In this document: positions 20,001 to 26,859 of the stretch, in pieces
Numbering within the stretch: position 1 is the stretch's first letter
How the letters are laid out: each line of letters begins with the position of its first letter
NCBI RefSeq assembly: GCF_036231945.1
Contig: NZ_CP109599.1
Coordinates: forward strand, 4,558,501 to 4,622,500
Length of the DNA: 64,000 bases
Source of the DNA: Streptomyces sp. NBC_01429
Lineage (GTDB): Bacteria; Actinomycetota; Actinomycetes; Streptomycetales; Streptomycetaceae
Direction of reading: 5' to 3'
The notes under the pieces: model-generated
Told to the model about the DNA's origin: nothing
What the model saw: the letters and a program-made list of their open reading frames with translations, nothing else
Databases searched by the model: none
Made by a program: the position numbers and the translations under genes

Positions 20001-20191
20001 AGCGCCGTGTCGCGGCCCCGGTCGAGCCACTGGACCTCGGCGGACAGCCGGCCCCGGCGGCGTGGATGGGCGATCATCGCCCGCTTCGCTTCGCCGACCA
20101 CATGTGCGCAGGTCAGGACCAGGTGCGGGGCGATCAGCACCCCCGTGCCCTGGGTTTCGCCCAGGACGGCGACGACCCGGGCGGCGCTCAC
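17063..20191 (-). CDS. trypsin-like protease - NACHT NTPase - leucine-rich-repeat-like conflict protein
   Basis: A 1042-aa multidomain protein. Residues 1-200 are a trypsin fold with an intact triad: H30 (LTCAHVV), D61 (RGRDTALL) and S157 (LQGLSGAPVF). A NACHT-type STAND NTPase follows, with Walker A GEAGAGKT (295-302), Walker B FLLLDGVDE (376-384) and the downstream TVRP. The region about 680-830 is helical and HEAT-like, and the C-terminal 200 residues contain leucine-rich-repeat-like units (SLGVAGCPALEDLSGL, HLRYLKLDYG). GTG 20191 is chosen because it overlaps the trypco2 stop as GTGA; the open frame continues to 20710 but only as an out-of-frame shadow of trypco2. Such proteins are proposed to be immune effectors that cleave targets after sensing invasion. 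Confidence 0.9.
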   Translation of the reverse strand: MSAARVVAVLGETQGTGVLIAPHLVLTCAHVVGEAKRAMIAHPRRRGRLSAEVQWLDRGRDTALLATTEAVLDAERAAPPGRLRIGSLDTESPLPHCEIIGFPDSQRYGADGALELDQYRATVLPAAGSLRGVLVCELDHPAAAERHDGGSPLQGLSGAPVFAGPVLLGIVARVPRGREHLRVEGIPMDRILDASDLGNSFRIEPVTDVHPRDRRFEEGYARAVKARYRKTRIFGIDELGTNEATWDLDTAYLSLEAGHRERLAPDPHTSYRSPAAQPRRIDELLGSRPRALLRGEAGAGKTTLVWWLAAHAACGTLGPDLADLNGLVPFVVPLRTVHARGLGMPAPAQLPAVAQVLADEAPPGWVRRVLEAGRGFLLLDGVDEVPPAERENARVWLGELLDLYPATRCLATVRPLAVGADWLRSERFDELQLLPMRNDDIQAFVTAWHRAARLECDAYGDGRRADAERAELDSLETELRSRFRQSIALWTLARTPLLCAVICALHRRRGGLLPDTRWDLYRATLAMLLGGRDTQRRIGSPEGITMGFEEHQELLQCLAVWLVRGKQAQLSRADAGRQIEVALRRLPKVREQGTAAAVLTHLLNRSGLIQERADDEIQFIHRTFQDYLAARALIEGGSLPELLQNAHDEQWQDTVLLAVGHCRPHEVRRLIEGLLSDGAASSYGGRRASLYVLAARCLLDTVVVDGTVSELVADRIRTLVPPRGRGHADALVSLGAYVLPLLPEPSGLGSKDAGEVAELICMVGGSSAIPYARRFSLHESVRVRSTIATGWFEFPTERYAREVLAGMSLTDLVIDVSTPDQLRLLPILPPLSAVGAFVDATASQLGEYLPTVGCEVLNVCDNAVLRDVSFLQGLTGVRSLGVAGCPALEDLSGLVNTSLTALELEVGLLLSEAELDAVHRIPHLRYLKLDYGPSSLDRLPAAHPEVSHLRLDSARPLDLSSLCEWSSLRNLHLSIGSCTSLTHGTSEPVPAPQVTSLRLDLTTDHAGVAHLANAFPSLTTLDVFTRVRDQPLDLPKGLPRTV

Positions 20192-20565
20192 CGCGCCGCG
20201 CGCCCGAATCCGGCCGTGCTGCCCCGGTCCGGGTTGCCGACCTGCCAGGGCGCGCCGGTACGGGCGTCCCGCGGCTTCAGCGTGAAGGCGACCTTGTGGG
20301 TGTGGCCGCTGGTGCGGGCGCCGTCCGCGCCCGCCTCCACGACCCAGGCCCTGACCTTGAGACCGCCCTTGACCTCCTTGCGGAGTTCGAGCGTGAACTC
20401 CATCTCGATGTCGCCGACCTCGAAGGCCAGGGGGCGGCCGGTGGCGCGGGTGGCGGCGTCGAGGAGCTGGTCGCGTACGGACTCGATGGCGTCGGCGAGT
20501 TCGATGCCGTCGAAGTCGTGGTCGCGGCTGTCGCCGTCGTCGTCGCCGTTCGTCTGGGCGGTCAT
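20188..20565 (-). CDS. trypco2 family protein (trypsin-co-occurring domain)
   Basis: This 125-aa protein has the trypco2 pattern: IELADAIESVRDQLLDAATRA, then FEVGDIEMEFTLELRKEVKG and GGLKVRAWVVEAGADGARTS, with a short polar N-terminus. Trypco domains are known from computational surveys as small partners encoded next to or fused with trypsin, caspase-like and NACHT proteins, and are thought to recruit or present the protease. Its stop overlaps the GTG of the protease gene by GTGA, so the two are translationally coupled. AGGGGGA lies about 10 bases before ATG 20565. Confidence 0.88.
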   Translation of the reverse strand: MTAQTNGDDDGDSRDHDFDGIELADAIESVRDQLLDAATRATGRPLAFEVGDIEMEFTLELRKEVKGGLKVRAWVVEAGADGARTSGHTHKVAFTLKPRDARTGAPWQVGNPDRGSTAGFGRAAR

Positions 20566-21069
20566 GTGCGGTCTGTCCCCCTGGGTGAGCTGCCTGCGGT
20601 GACGTGCCGATCGCGGTCGAGCCTAGGGTTCCGCGCCGTCCCGTACCCGCGCTTTCCGCCAGGACCTTCGTCCCGAAACGGACGGCCTTCGTACCCGGTG
20701 GCCGTGACAAGGCGCACAGGCGTTTTCGGCTCTACTAGCCGGAATAGTCAGCCGCTCCGGCCGGGGGCGGGACCTTCGGCCGGGCGGCCCCGGGGACCTT
20801 CGCGACGGGTGGCCGGCCACCGTCCCGGCCCTGGCCGGTCATTCGTTCCGTACCGCTCCGTACGGGGCCGGACGCGTCCGGAGCGGCATATGCGCCGAGG
20901 GCTGCGGGCGGGGTGGTTGAAGCGTCAAGGGGCGGAGGGCCGTGGCGATTCCTACGACGTGATGTCGTAGATGGGGTGTTTTGGGATGTGGCGGGGGCCG
21001 GGTTACCAAGGTGGAGCAAGCCCGGTGCTTCGAGTGCCGGGTCCCCTTACGCCCGGAGGTTCTCCTCGT
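20566..21069. other. 504-bp divergent intergenic region
   Basis: No convincing gene is seen. It must contain the promoters of the trypco2 operon (minus strand) and the M23 peptidase (plus strand). A TAGGCT hexamer on the minus strand (20625-20620) has no good -35. A 19-bp inverted repeat lies at 20952-20970, and a hairpin CCGGG...CCCGG at about 20999-21027 sits in the peptidase leader. Confidence 0.4.
20952..20970. promoter_or_regulatory. inverted repeat, candidate operator of the M23 peptidase gene
   Basis: CTACGAC-GTGAT-GTCGTAG is a perfect 7-bp inverted repeat with a 5-base centre, 100 bases before the ATG at 21070. The regulator is not identified. Confidence 0.5.
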
Positions 21070-21735
21070 ATGTCGCAGCGTGTGCTCTCCCGTCTCTCCC
21101 GCCCGTCCGCCCTTCGTACCCGTGCCGGTGTCCTGGCTGCCGGACTCGGGGTGTCGATGGCGGTAGGGGCCGGATCCGCGTTCGCCGCGACCAGCGGTGG
21201 CGACGTGCACTCCGGTTCGCCCGTCACGGCCGCCGCCGGCTCCGTCCACCAGCAGGTCACCACGGTCGGTACGCAGGACGCCAAGGACGCCAAGAAGGCC
21301 GCCGCCAAGAAGGCCGCCTCCTGGACCGGCCCCGTCAAGAAGTACGCGCTGAGCGCGAGCTTCGGCCTCGGTGGCTCCAGGTGGTCGCACAAGCACTCCG
21401 GCCAGGACTTCGCGGTGCCGATCGGTACGGCCGTCCACGCCGCGCACGGCGGCACCGTCGTCAAGGCCGGTCCCAACGGCGCCGGTGACGGTCCCGCGTA
21501 CGGCAACGCGATCGTCGTCAAGCACAAGAACGGCACCTACTCGCAGTACGCGCACCTCTCGAAGGTCCAGGTGAAGGTCGGCCAGTCCGTCAAGACGGGC
21601 CAGCAGATAGCCCTGTCCGGCAACACCGGCAACTCCAGCGGCCCGCACCTGCACTTCGAGATCCGCACGACCCCGAACTACGGCTCGGCGGTCAACCCGG
21701 TGAACTTCCTGCGCTCGGTCGGCGTGAAGGTGTGA
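21070..21735 (+). CDS. secreted M23-family (LytM) metallopeptidase
   Basis: A cell-wall endopeptidase that should cut peptidoglycan cross-bridges outside the cell. Residues 1-41 are a Sec signal peptide with Arg residues, a hydrophobic core (AGVLAAGLGVSMAVG) and a likely cut after AFA. A Lys/Ala-rich spacer follows, then the M23 domain with the zinc ligands in KHSGQDFAVPIG and GPHLHFEIR and the conserved GNAIVVKHKNGTYSQYAHLS. GGAGGT lies 9 bases before ATG 21070, which decides this start over an ATG at 20971. No LysM or other wall-binding domain is present. Confidence 0.93.
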   Translation: MSQRVLSRLSRPSALRTRAGVLAAGLGVSMAVGAGSAFAATSGGDVHSGSPVTAAAGSVHQQVTTVGTQDAKDAKKAAAKKAASWTGPVKKYALSASFGLGGSRWSHKHSGQDFAVPIGTAVHAAHGGTVVKAGPNGAGDGPAYGNAIVVKHKNGTYSQYAHLSKVQVKVGQSVKTGQQIALSGNTGNSSGPHLHFEIRTTPNYGSAVNPVNFLRSVGVKV

Positions 21736-21836
21736 GTGCCGCTCCGTAACGCGTGAGCCCCGCTCCGTACCGCGTGAGCCCCGCTCCGTACCGCGTGCGC
21801 GTCACTCCGTACCGCGTGCGCGTCACTCCGTGACGC
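21732..21836. repeat. 21-bp tandem repeat joining two convergent 3' ends
   Basis: Five 21-bp units begin at 21732, 21753, 21774, 21795 and 21816; the first three are GTGAGCCCCGCTCCGTACC-like and the last two GTGCGCGTCACTCCGTACC-like. The stop of the M23 gene is in unit 1 and the stop of the convergent TetR gene (21823-21825) is in unit 5. Confidence 0.9.
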
Positions 21837-22401
21837 CGTGCGCGCGGTTCACCAGCTCGTAGGAGACCTCAAGGACAGCCTCGCGCTTCTCCTCGGGGTC
21901 TCCTTCGGTGTCTTTGAGGGCGAACATCCCCGCGTGGATCGTGAAGAGCGCGCTCAGGCAGCGGATCTGGTCGGTCAGGGGCGCGTCCGGCTCCTCCAGC
22001 AGCTCGCGCAGATCCGTCATGCGCTCCTTGAAGGGCGCGCCGATACGCAGATCGCGCAGGCTCGCCTGGTTCTCCTGGAGGAAGCGGAACATCGGCGCCG
22101 CGTCCGTCAGCATCCTGCTGTAGCGGCGCAGGATCTCGCGCTTGGTCTTCAGGCTCCGCGGCTGGCCGCGTCCCCAGGCCACCAGCTCGTCCACCGGTCG
22201 CGTCAGATCCTTGAAGATGCTGACGATGATGTCTTCCTTGGACTTGAAGTGGTAGTAGAGCGCCGCCTTCGTGACATCCAGCCGCTCCGCGATCTCCCGC
22301 AGCGAGGTCTTCTCGTACCCCTGCTCGGCGAAGAGTTCCAGCGCGACGTCCTGGATGCGCTGACGGGTGTCGCCCCGTCGCGGGTGCTGGGTGCTGCCCA
22401 T
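21823..22401 (-). CDS. TetR-family transcriptional repressor
   Basis: A 192-aa TetR protein. The N-terminal helix-turn-helix is IQDVALELFAEQGYEKTSLR, then EIAERLDVTKAALYYHFKSK, with the invariant YYHF. The remainder is the helical ligand and dimer domain. It is divergent from the MFS pump at 22524 and two palindromic operators lie between them, so it most likely represses both genes and is released by a pump substrate. GGGAGAGC precedes the ATG. Its 3' end lies in the 21-bp repeat. Confidence 0.93.
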   Translation of the reverse strand: MGSTQHPRRGDTRQRIQDVALELFAEQGYEKTSLREIAERLDVTKAALYYHFKSKEDIIVSIFKDLTRPVDELVAWGRGQPRSLKTKREILRRYSRMLTDAAPMFRFLQENQASLRDLRIGAPFKERMTDLRELLEEPDAPLTDQIRCLSALFTIHAGMFALKDTEGDPEEKREAVLEVSYELVNRAHGVTE

Positions 22402-22422
22402 GCTGCTCTCCCGAGGATTAAC

Positions 22423-22444
22423 TTACTTGACGCCCGGCAAGTAA
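22423..22444. promoter_or_regulatory. TetR operator 1
   Basis: Inverted repeat TTACTTG-N8-CAAGTAA centred between the divergent genes, 22 bases from the TetR start. The arms are shared with operator 2. Confidence 0.75.
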
Positions 22445-22471
22445 AGGTCTACCTTCCCCCAGTGTAGTCAG

Positions 22472-22490
22472 CTTGCCGGGCGGCAAGTAA
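22472..22490. promoter_or_regulatory. TetR operator 2
   Basis: CTTGCC-GGGC-GGCAAG followed by TAA repeats the CAAGTAA arm of operator 1. It lies 34-52 bases before the MFS start, where it would block that promoter. Confidence 0.75.
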
Positions 22491-22523
22491 GTCCAGGGGC
22501 AGTGTCCAGGGGAGTGGGGAAAG

Positions 22524-24149
22524 ATGAGTACAACCGATCAGCAGGCGGAGGAGACTCCAAGGAATGTGGCCGCCGGGGCCCAGCAGGCGGCACCGGCCGC
22601 ACCGGAGAGCGGTCCGCAGCCCCGCAGCGTGCGCGTGGTGCTGCTCGCGCTGATGATCGCGATGCTGCTGGCTATGCTGGACAACATGATCGTCGGTACG
22701 GCGATGCCCACGATCGTCGGCGAACTGGGCGGACTCGCACATCTGTCCTGGGTGGTGACCGCGTACACCCTGGCGACCGCCGCCTCCACCCCGATCTGGG
22801 GGAAGCTCGGCGACCTCTACGGCCGCAAGAGCGTCTTCCTCACCTCCATCGTGGTCTTCCTGATCGGCTCCGCGCTCAGCGGCATGGCCCAGGACATGGG
22901 CCAGCTCATCGGCTTCCGGGCCGTCCAGGGCCTCGGCGCCGGCGGTCTGATGGTCGGTGTCATGGCGATCATCGGTGACCTCATCCCGCCCCGGGAGCGC
23001 GGCAAGTACCAGGGCATGATGGCCGGCGTGATGGCGCTCGCCATGATCGGCGGACCGCTGGTCGGCGGCACCATCACCGACCACCTCGGCTGGCGCTGGA
23101 GCTTCTACATCAATCTGCCGCTGGGCGCGGTGGCGCTGGTGATGATCACCGCCGTACTGCATCTGCCCGCCAAGGACCGGTCCAAGGCCAAGGTCGACTA
23201 TCTCGGCGCCGGACTGCTGACCGTCGGCATCACCGCGATCGTGCTGGTCACCACCTGGGGCGGTTCCGAGTACGCGTGGGACTCCGCGACGATCCTGGTG
23301 CTGATCTTCGGCGGTGTCGCCTCGCTCGTCGGGTTCGTCGCCGTACAGAGGCAGACGGCCGAGCCGATCATGCCGCTGCACATCTTCAACAACCGCAACT
23401 TCTCGCTGATGTCGGTGATCGGCTTCCTGACCGGCTTCGTGATGTTCGGCGCGGTCCTCTTCCTGCCGCTGTACCAGCAGGCCGTCCAGGGCGCCTCGGC
23501 CACCAACTCCGGGCTGCTGCTCCTGCCGATGCTGCTGTCGATGATGCTCGTCTCGCTCGTCGCGGGCCGGGTCACCACCAGCACCGGCCGGTACAAGATC
23601 TTCCCGATCATGGGCAGCGCGCTGATGGTCGTCGGGCTGTTCCTGCTCGCGCAGATGGACACCGGCACCTCCCGTCTGACCTCCGGCCTCTACATGGCGG
23701 TGCTCGGCGCCGGCATGGGCTTCCTGATGCAGATCACGATGCTGGTCGCGCAGAACAGCGTCGAGATGAAGGACATGGGCGTCGGCTCGTCGACGACCAC
23801 CCTCTTCCGTACGCTCGGCGGCTCCTTCGGCGCCGCGATCATGGGCGCGCTGTTCACCAACCGGGTGCAGGACGAGATGTCCAAGCTCGGCGGCTCCGCA
23901 GCCGGCGCGGCCTCGCAGTCCGCGCAGCTGGACGCGGCGAGCCTGGCGAAGCTGCCCGACGTGGCGCGGGAGGCGTACCAGCAGGCGGTGTCGTCCGGTA
24001 CGCACGCGGCGTTCACGCTGGGCGCGTCCATCGCGGTGATCGGCCTCGTGGCGGCGTTCTTCGTCAAGGAGGTCCCGCTCAGGGGCGCGGGGCCGCAGAG
24101 CCCCGGCGAGACGCCCGCGGCGGACGGCAAGGTACCGCAGCCCGCGTGA
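22524..24149 (+). CDS. MFS multidrug efflux transporter, DHA2 (14-segment) type
   Basis: A 541-aa proton-coupled exporter of the EmrB/QacA class. The signatures are LDNMIVGTAMPTIVGEL (motif D1) in segment 1, GKLGDLYGRK (motif A) between segments 2 and 3, and GPLVGGTITDHLGWRW (motif C region) in segment 5. About 14 hydrophobic segments can be followed, with cytoplasmic polar ends. ATG 22524 follows GGAGTGGGGAAAG. It is controlled by the divergent TetR through two operators. The drug range cannot be predicted. Confidence 0.93.
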   Translation: MSTTDQQAEETPRNVAAGAQQAAPAAPESGPQPRSVRVVLLALMIAMLLAMLDNMIVGTAMPTIVGELGGLAHLSWVVTAYTLATAASTPIWGKLGDLYGRKSVFLTSIVVFLIGSALSGMAQDMGQLIGFRAVQGLGAGGLMVGVMAIIGDLIPPRERGKYQGMMAGVMALAMIGGPLVGGTITDHLGWRWSFYINLPLGAVALVMITAVLHLPAKDRSKAKVDYLGAGLLTVGITAIVLVTTWGGSEYAWDSATILVLIFGGVASLVGFVAVQRQTAEPIMPLHIFNNRNFSLMSVIGFLTGFVMFGAVLFLPLYQQAVQGASATNSGLLLLPMLLSMMLVSLVAGRVTTSTGRYKIFPIMGSALMVVGLFLLAQMDTGTSRLTSGLYMAVLGAGMGFLMQITMLVAQNSVEMKDMGVGSSTTTLFRTLGGSFGAAIMGALFTNRVQDEMSKLGGSAAGAASQSAQLDAASLAKLPDVAREAYQQAVSSGTHAAFTLGASIAVIGLVAAFFVKEVPLRGAGPQSPGETPAADGKVPQPA

Positions 24150-24209
24150 CCCCGGCGCCGCCCGAACGGCACCGGCCCTCGGTGACGACGTACACCAGGT
24201 CGCAGGAGT

Positions 24210-24254
24210 GACAACGGCTCCCCGGCGCGCACACCGCGCCGGGGAGCCGTTGTC
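24210..24254. terminator. 20-bp perfect terminator hairpin after the MFS gene
   Basis: The arms GACAACGGCTCCCCGGCGCG (24210-24229) and 24235-24254 pair perfectly around loop CACAC. There is no U-tract. It separates the MFS and VOC genes. Confidence 0.9.
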
Positions 24255-24313
24255 AGTGGCGCGTGTCAGCATCGGTCGTGGGGGAGCGCCGGTCACCACC
24301 GAGGGAGCGAGCC

Positions 24314-24763
24314 ATGATCAAAGGTCTTTCGATCGCCGCCGTCTGGGTCCTGGACCATGACCGGGCGAAGGAGTTCTACACCGAGAAGCTGGGTCTGGAG
24401 CTGCGCGCGGACATGACGCTGGGCGAGGGCGGGATGCGCTGGGTGACGGTCGGCGCGCCGGACCAGCCGGACCTGATGCTGACCCTCATGGTGCCCGGCG
24501 CCCCCGCGATGGACGAGGAGTCGGCCGCCGAGGTCAGAAAGCTGATCGCCAAGGGCGTGCTGGGCGCGGGCGCGCTGGCCACGGACGATGTCCACGGGGA
24601 CTACGAGAGGCTCAGGGCGCGCGGCGTCGAGTTCGTCCAGCCGCCCCAGGAACGGCCGTACGGCACGGAGGCGATCCTGCGCGACGACTCGGGCAACTGG
24701 TTCTCCTTCACGCAGCGGCGCGAGAGCGACGACCTGGACCTGACCCGGGAGTGGGCCTCCTGA
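24314..24763 (+). CDS. VOC-family (glyoxalase/bleomycin-resistance fold) protein
   Basis: A 149-aa protein with the VOC betaalphabetabetabeta pattern: an N-terminal AVWVLDHDRAKEFYTEKLGL unit and a C-terminal DVHGDYERLRARGVEFVQPP unit ending RDDSGNWFSFTQR. A Glu in PYGTEAILRDD sits at the usual metal-ligand position. ATG 24314 follows GAGGGAGCG; an upstream ATG at 24263 adds a poor N-terminus. VOC proteins act as isomerases, dioxygenases or drug-binding proteins, and the specific reaction is unknown. It is convergent with cseC. Confidence 0.87.
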   Translation: MIKGLSIAAVWVLDHDRAKEFYTEKLGLELRADMTLGEGGMRWVTVGAPDQPDLMLTLMVPGAPAMDEESAAEVRKLIAKGVLGAGALATDDVHGDYERLRARGVEFVQPPQERPYGTEAILRDDSGNWFSFTQRRESDDLDLTREWAS

Positions 24764-24810
24764 CCGCCCCGCGAAGCCCCCGGACGGGAAGGGGGCCGGT
24801 CGAGAAGGGG

Positions 24811-26124
24811 TCAGTCCGGCAGGTGCGGTATCGGGAAGCTGCCCGTGGCCGTCGGGGCGTGCTCAGGGAGCCAGAGCACCGCGATCGCGCCGCCGCGGCC
24901 GTCGCGGCCCGTCGTGCCCTCCGGAGCCGCGTTGCGGAAGGTGAGCCGGGCGCCGAGGACGCGGGCCTGGCCGGCCGCGATGGTCAGGCCCAGCCCGTGG
25001 CCGTGGCCCGCGCGGTCCGTGGCGCCCGTACGGAAGCGGCTCGGGCCCTCGCGCAGCAGCGCCTCGGGGAAGCCCGGACCGTGGTCGCGTACGCGGACGA
25101 CGCGGCCCTCGACGGTCACCTCCACCGGCGTTCGGCCGTGCTTGGCCGCGTTGGCCAGCAGATTGCCCAGGATCCGCTCCAGCCTGCGCGGATCGGTGTT
25201 CACCCAGGACTCGTGCACCACCTGGATCCTGATGTCCGGGTTCAGCAGCGACACCCGCCGCTCGACGAACTCGCCGAGCGCGATCTCCTGGAGTTCCGCG
25301 CGCTCCGACGCGCTGTCGAGCCTGGCCACTTCGAGGACGTCCTCGACCAGCGTCCGCATGGCCTGCGCCCGGTCCCGCACCAGCTCCGTGGGGCGCCCCG
25401 GCGGCAGCAGTTCGGCGGCCGTGAGCAGCCCGGTGACGGGGGTGCGCAGCTCGTGGGCGATATCGGCGGTGACCCGGCGCTCGGCCTCGATGCGCTCGTT
25501 CAGCGCGTCCGTCAGGGCGTCCACGGCGCGGGCCAGCTCGTCGGTCTCGTCGCGCACGACCCCGCTGATGGCCTCCCCGACCCGTACGTCCGTGTTCCCC
25601 TCCGCGACCAGGACCGCCGCCGCGGCCGCCCTGCGCAGCCGGCGCGAGAGCTGGCCGCCGATCAGCACGCCCAGGGCGCAGCCGCCGAAGACCACGGCGA
25701 CCGAGCCGATGATCAGGGAGCGGTCCAGGTCCGTCATGATCGTGGCGCTGCGGTCGGCGAACTTGCTGTGCAGCGAGAGCACCGTGCCGTTGCTCATCGG
25801 CACGGCCGCCCAGACGTCCGGCACCCCGCTCGGGGTCTCGTGCACGAAGGTCGCGCGCCGCCCCTGCTTCATCTTCTCGTGCAGATCGCGCGGCAGCGCG
25901 GGGTCGTTTATCTTCGTGCCGAACTTGGGTTCCTTGGTGGTGTCGTACATCCGCTGCGCGAACAGCAGCCGCTCCAGCTGCACTTCGCGCGCGTTGTCGA
26001 GCATGGACACCCGGGCGGAGTTGTGCACCACCAGGCTCAGCGCCACCGCGACCAGCGCGCCGACGCCCGCGATCGCGATGCTGATCTTCCACCTGACCCC
26101 GGTGCGCAGGACGAGCCGCTTCAT
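24811..26124 (-). CDS. cseC: cell-envelope-stress sensor kinase CseC
   Basis: CseC senses cell-wall damage and phosphorylates CseB to induce sigE. There are two membrane segments (residues about 13-33 and 140-160) flanking an extracytoplasmic sensor of about 105 residues, then a HAMP domain, the HisKA box RVTADIAHELRTPVTGLL with H224, and an HATPase with LERILGNLLANAAKHG, VRDHGPGFP and GHGHGLGLTIA. It is the last gene of the sigE-cseA-cseB-cseC cluster, 20 bases after cseB. Assignment rests on kinase features plus the complete four-gene context. Confidence 0.92.
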   Translation of the reverse strand: MKRLVLRTGVRWKISIAIAGVGALVAVALSLVVHNSARVSMLDNAREVQLERLLFAQRMYDTTKEPKFGTKINDPALPRDLHEKMKQGRRATFVHETPSGVPDVWAAVPMSNGTVLSLHSKFADRSATIMTDLDRSLIIGSVAVVFGGCALGVLIGGQLSRRLRRAAAAAVLVAEGNTDVRVGEAISGVVRDETDELARAVDALTDALNERIEAERRVTADIAHELRTPVTGLLTAAELLPPGRPTELVRDRAQAMRTLVEDVLEVARLDSASERAELQEIALGEFVERRVSLLNPDIRIQVVHESWVNTDPRRLERILGNLLANAAKHGRTPVEVTVEGRVVRVRDHGPGFPEALLREGPSRFRTGATDRAGHGHGLGLTIAAGQARVLGARLTFRNAAPEGTTGRDGRGGAIAVLWLPEHAPTATGSFPIPHLPD

Positions 26125-26144
26125 CGTGCTCCTCGCGTGGACGG

Positions 26145-26849
26145 TCAGGCCTTGAGCTTGTAGCCGAAGCCACGGACGGTGTCGATCCGGTTCTGCCCGA
26201 TCTTGGTGCGCAGCCGCTGGACATGGACGTCCACGACCCGGGTGTCACCGCCCCAGCCGTAGTCCCAGACCCGCTCCAGCAGTTTGTCGCGCGAGAGCAC
26301 GGTGCCCGGCGCCGCCGAGAACTCCAGCAGCAGCCGCATCTCGGTCGGGGTCAGGGCCACCGGCACGCCCGCCCTGCGCACCTCCATGCCCTCCGTGTCG
26401 ATCTCCAGATCGCCGAAGGTCAGCACGCCCTGCTCAGCGGGCTCCCCGGGCCCGCCCCGCTCGCCGGCGGGCCGGCCCGCGTGCCCGAAGCGGCGCAGTA
26501 CGGCCCTGATCCTGGCGACCAGCACCGCGCCGTCGAAGGGCTTCGTCACGTAGTCGTCGGCGCCGGCCTCCAGGCCGAGCACCACATCGATGGAGTCGGC
26601 GCGCGCCGACAGCATGATCACGGGCACGGTCGACTCGTCGCGGATCCGCCGGCACAGACTGACGCCGTCCAGGCCGGGCACCATCACATCGAGCAGCGCG
26701 ATGTCCGGCCGGTCGGCGCGGAACGCGTCCAGGCCCGACAGCCCGTCGGGCATGGCGGTGACCACGAAGCCGTCACGCTCCAGCGCCAGCTGGGTGGCTT
26801 CGCGAATGACATCGTCGTCCTCGACGAACAGGACGTGGGTCTCGGTCAT
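26145..26849 (-). CDS. cseB: response regulator CseB (OmpR family)
   Basis: CseB is the partner of CseC and activates the sigE promoter. The receiver domain has acidic residues EDDD (10-13), phospho-acceptor D54 (ALLDVMVPGLDG) and the conserved Lys in YVTKPFD. A Gly/Pro linker follows, then an OmpR winged helix with VALTPTEMRLLLEFSAAPG and RVWDYGWGGDTRVVDVHVQRLR. At 234 aa it has the normal family length. It starts 10 bases after the cseA stop. Confidence 0.93.
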   Translation of the reverse strand: MTETHVLFVEDDDVIREATQLALERDGFVVTAMPDGLSGLDAFRADRPDIALLDVMVPGLDGVSLCRRIRDESTVPVIMLSARADSIDVVLGLEAGADDYVTKPFDGAVLVARIRAVLRRFGHAGRPAGERGGPGEPAEQGVLTFGDLEIDTEGMEVRRAGVPVALTPTEMRLLLEFSAAPGTVLSRDKLLERVWDYGWGGDTRVVDVHVQRLRTKIGQNRIDTVRGFGYKLKA

Positions 26850-26859
26850 CCCCGGGCTC

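Noticed and set aside
20620..20625. TAGGCT as the promoter of the trypco2 operon
   Set aside because: It has the right form for a -10 but no acceptable -35 at 16-19 bases; kept only as a weak possibility.
20192..20710. Extension of the trypsin-NACHT frame by 173 codons
   Set aside because: It overlaps trypco2 in another frame and encodes an Arg-rich shadow. GTG 20191 overlaps the trypco2 stop in the way coupled genes do.
20623..20820. A 65-codon minus-strand frame upstream of trypco2
   Set aside because: Arg/Pro-rich composition, no ribosome site, no recognisable fold.
20900..21069. A c-di-AMP (ydaO) riboswitch before the M23 peptidase
   Set aside because: Such riboswitches often precede Streptomyces wall hydrolases, but I could not find the conserved ydaO core here. 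A covariance-model search would settle it.
21732..21836. CRISPR array
   Set aside because: The units are contiguous 21-bp tandem repeats without unique spacers and no cas gene is nearby. No CRISPR was seen anywhere in the window.
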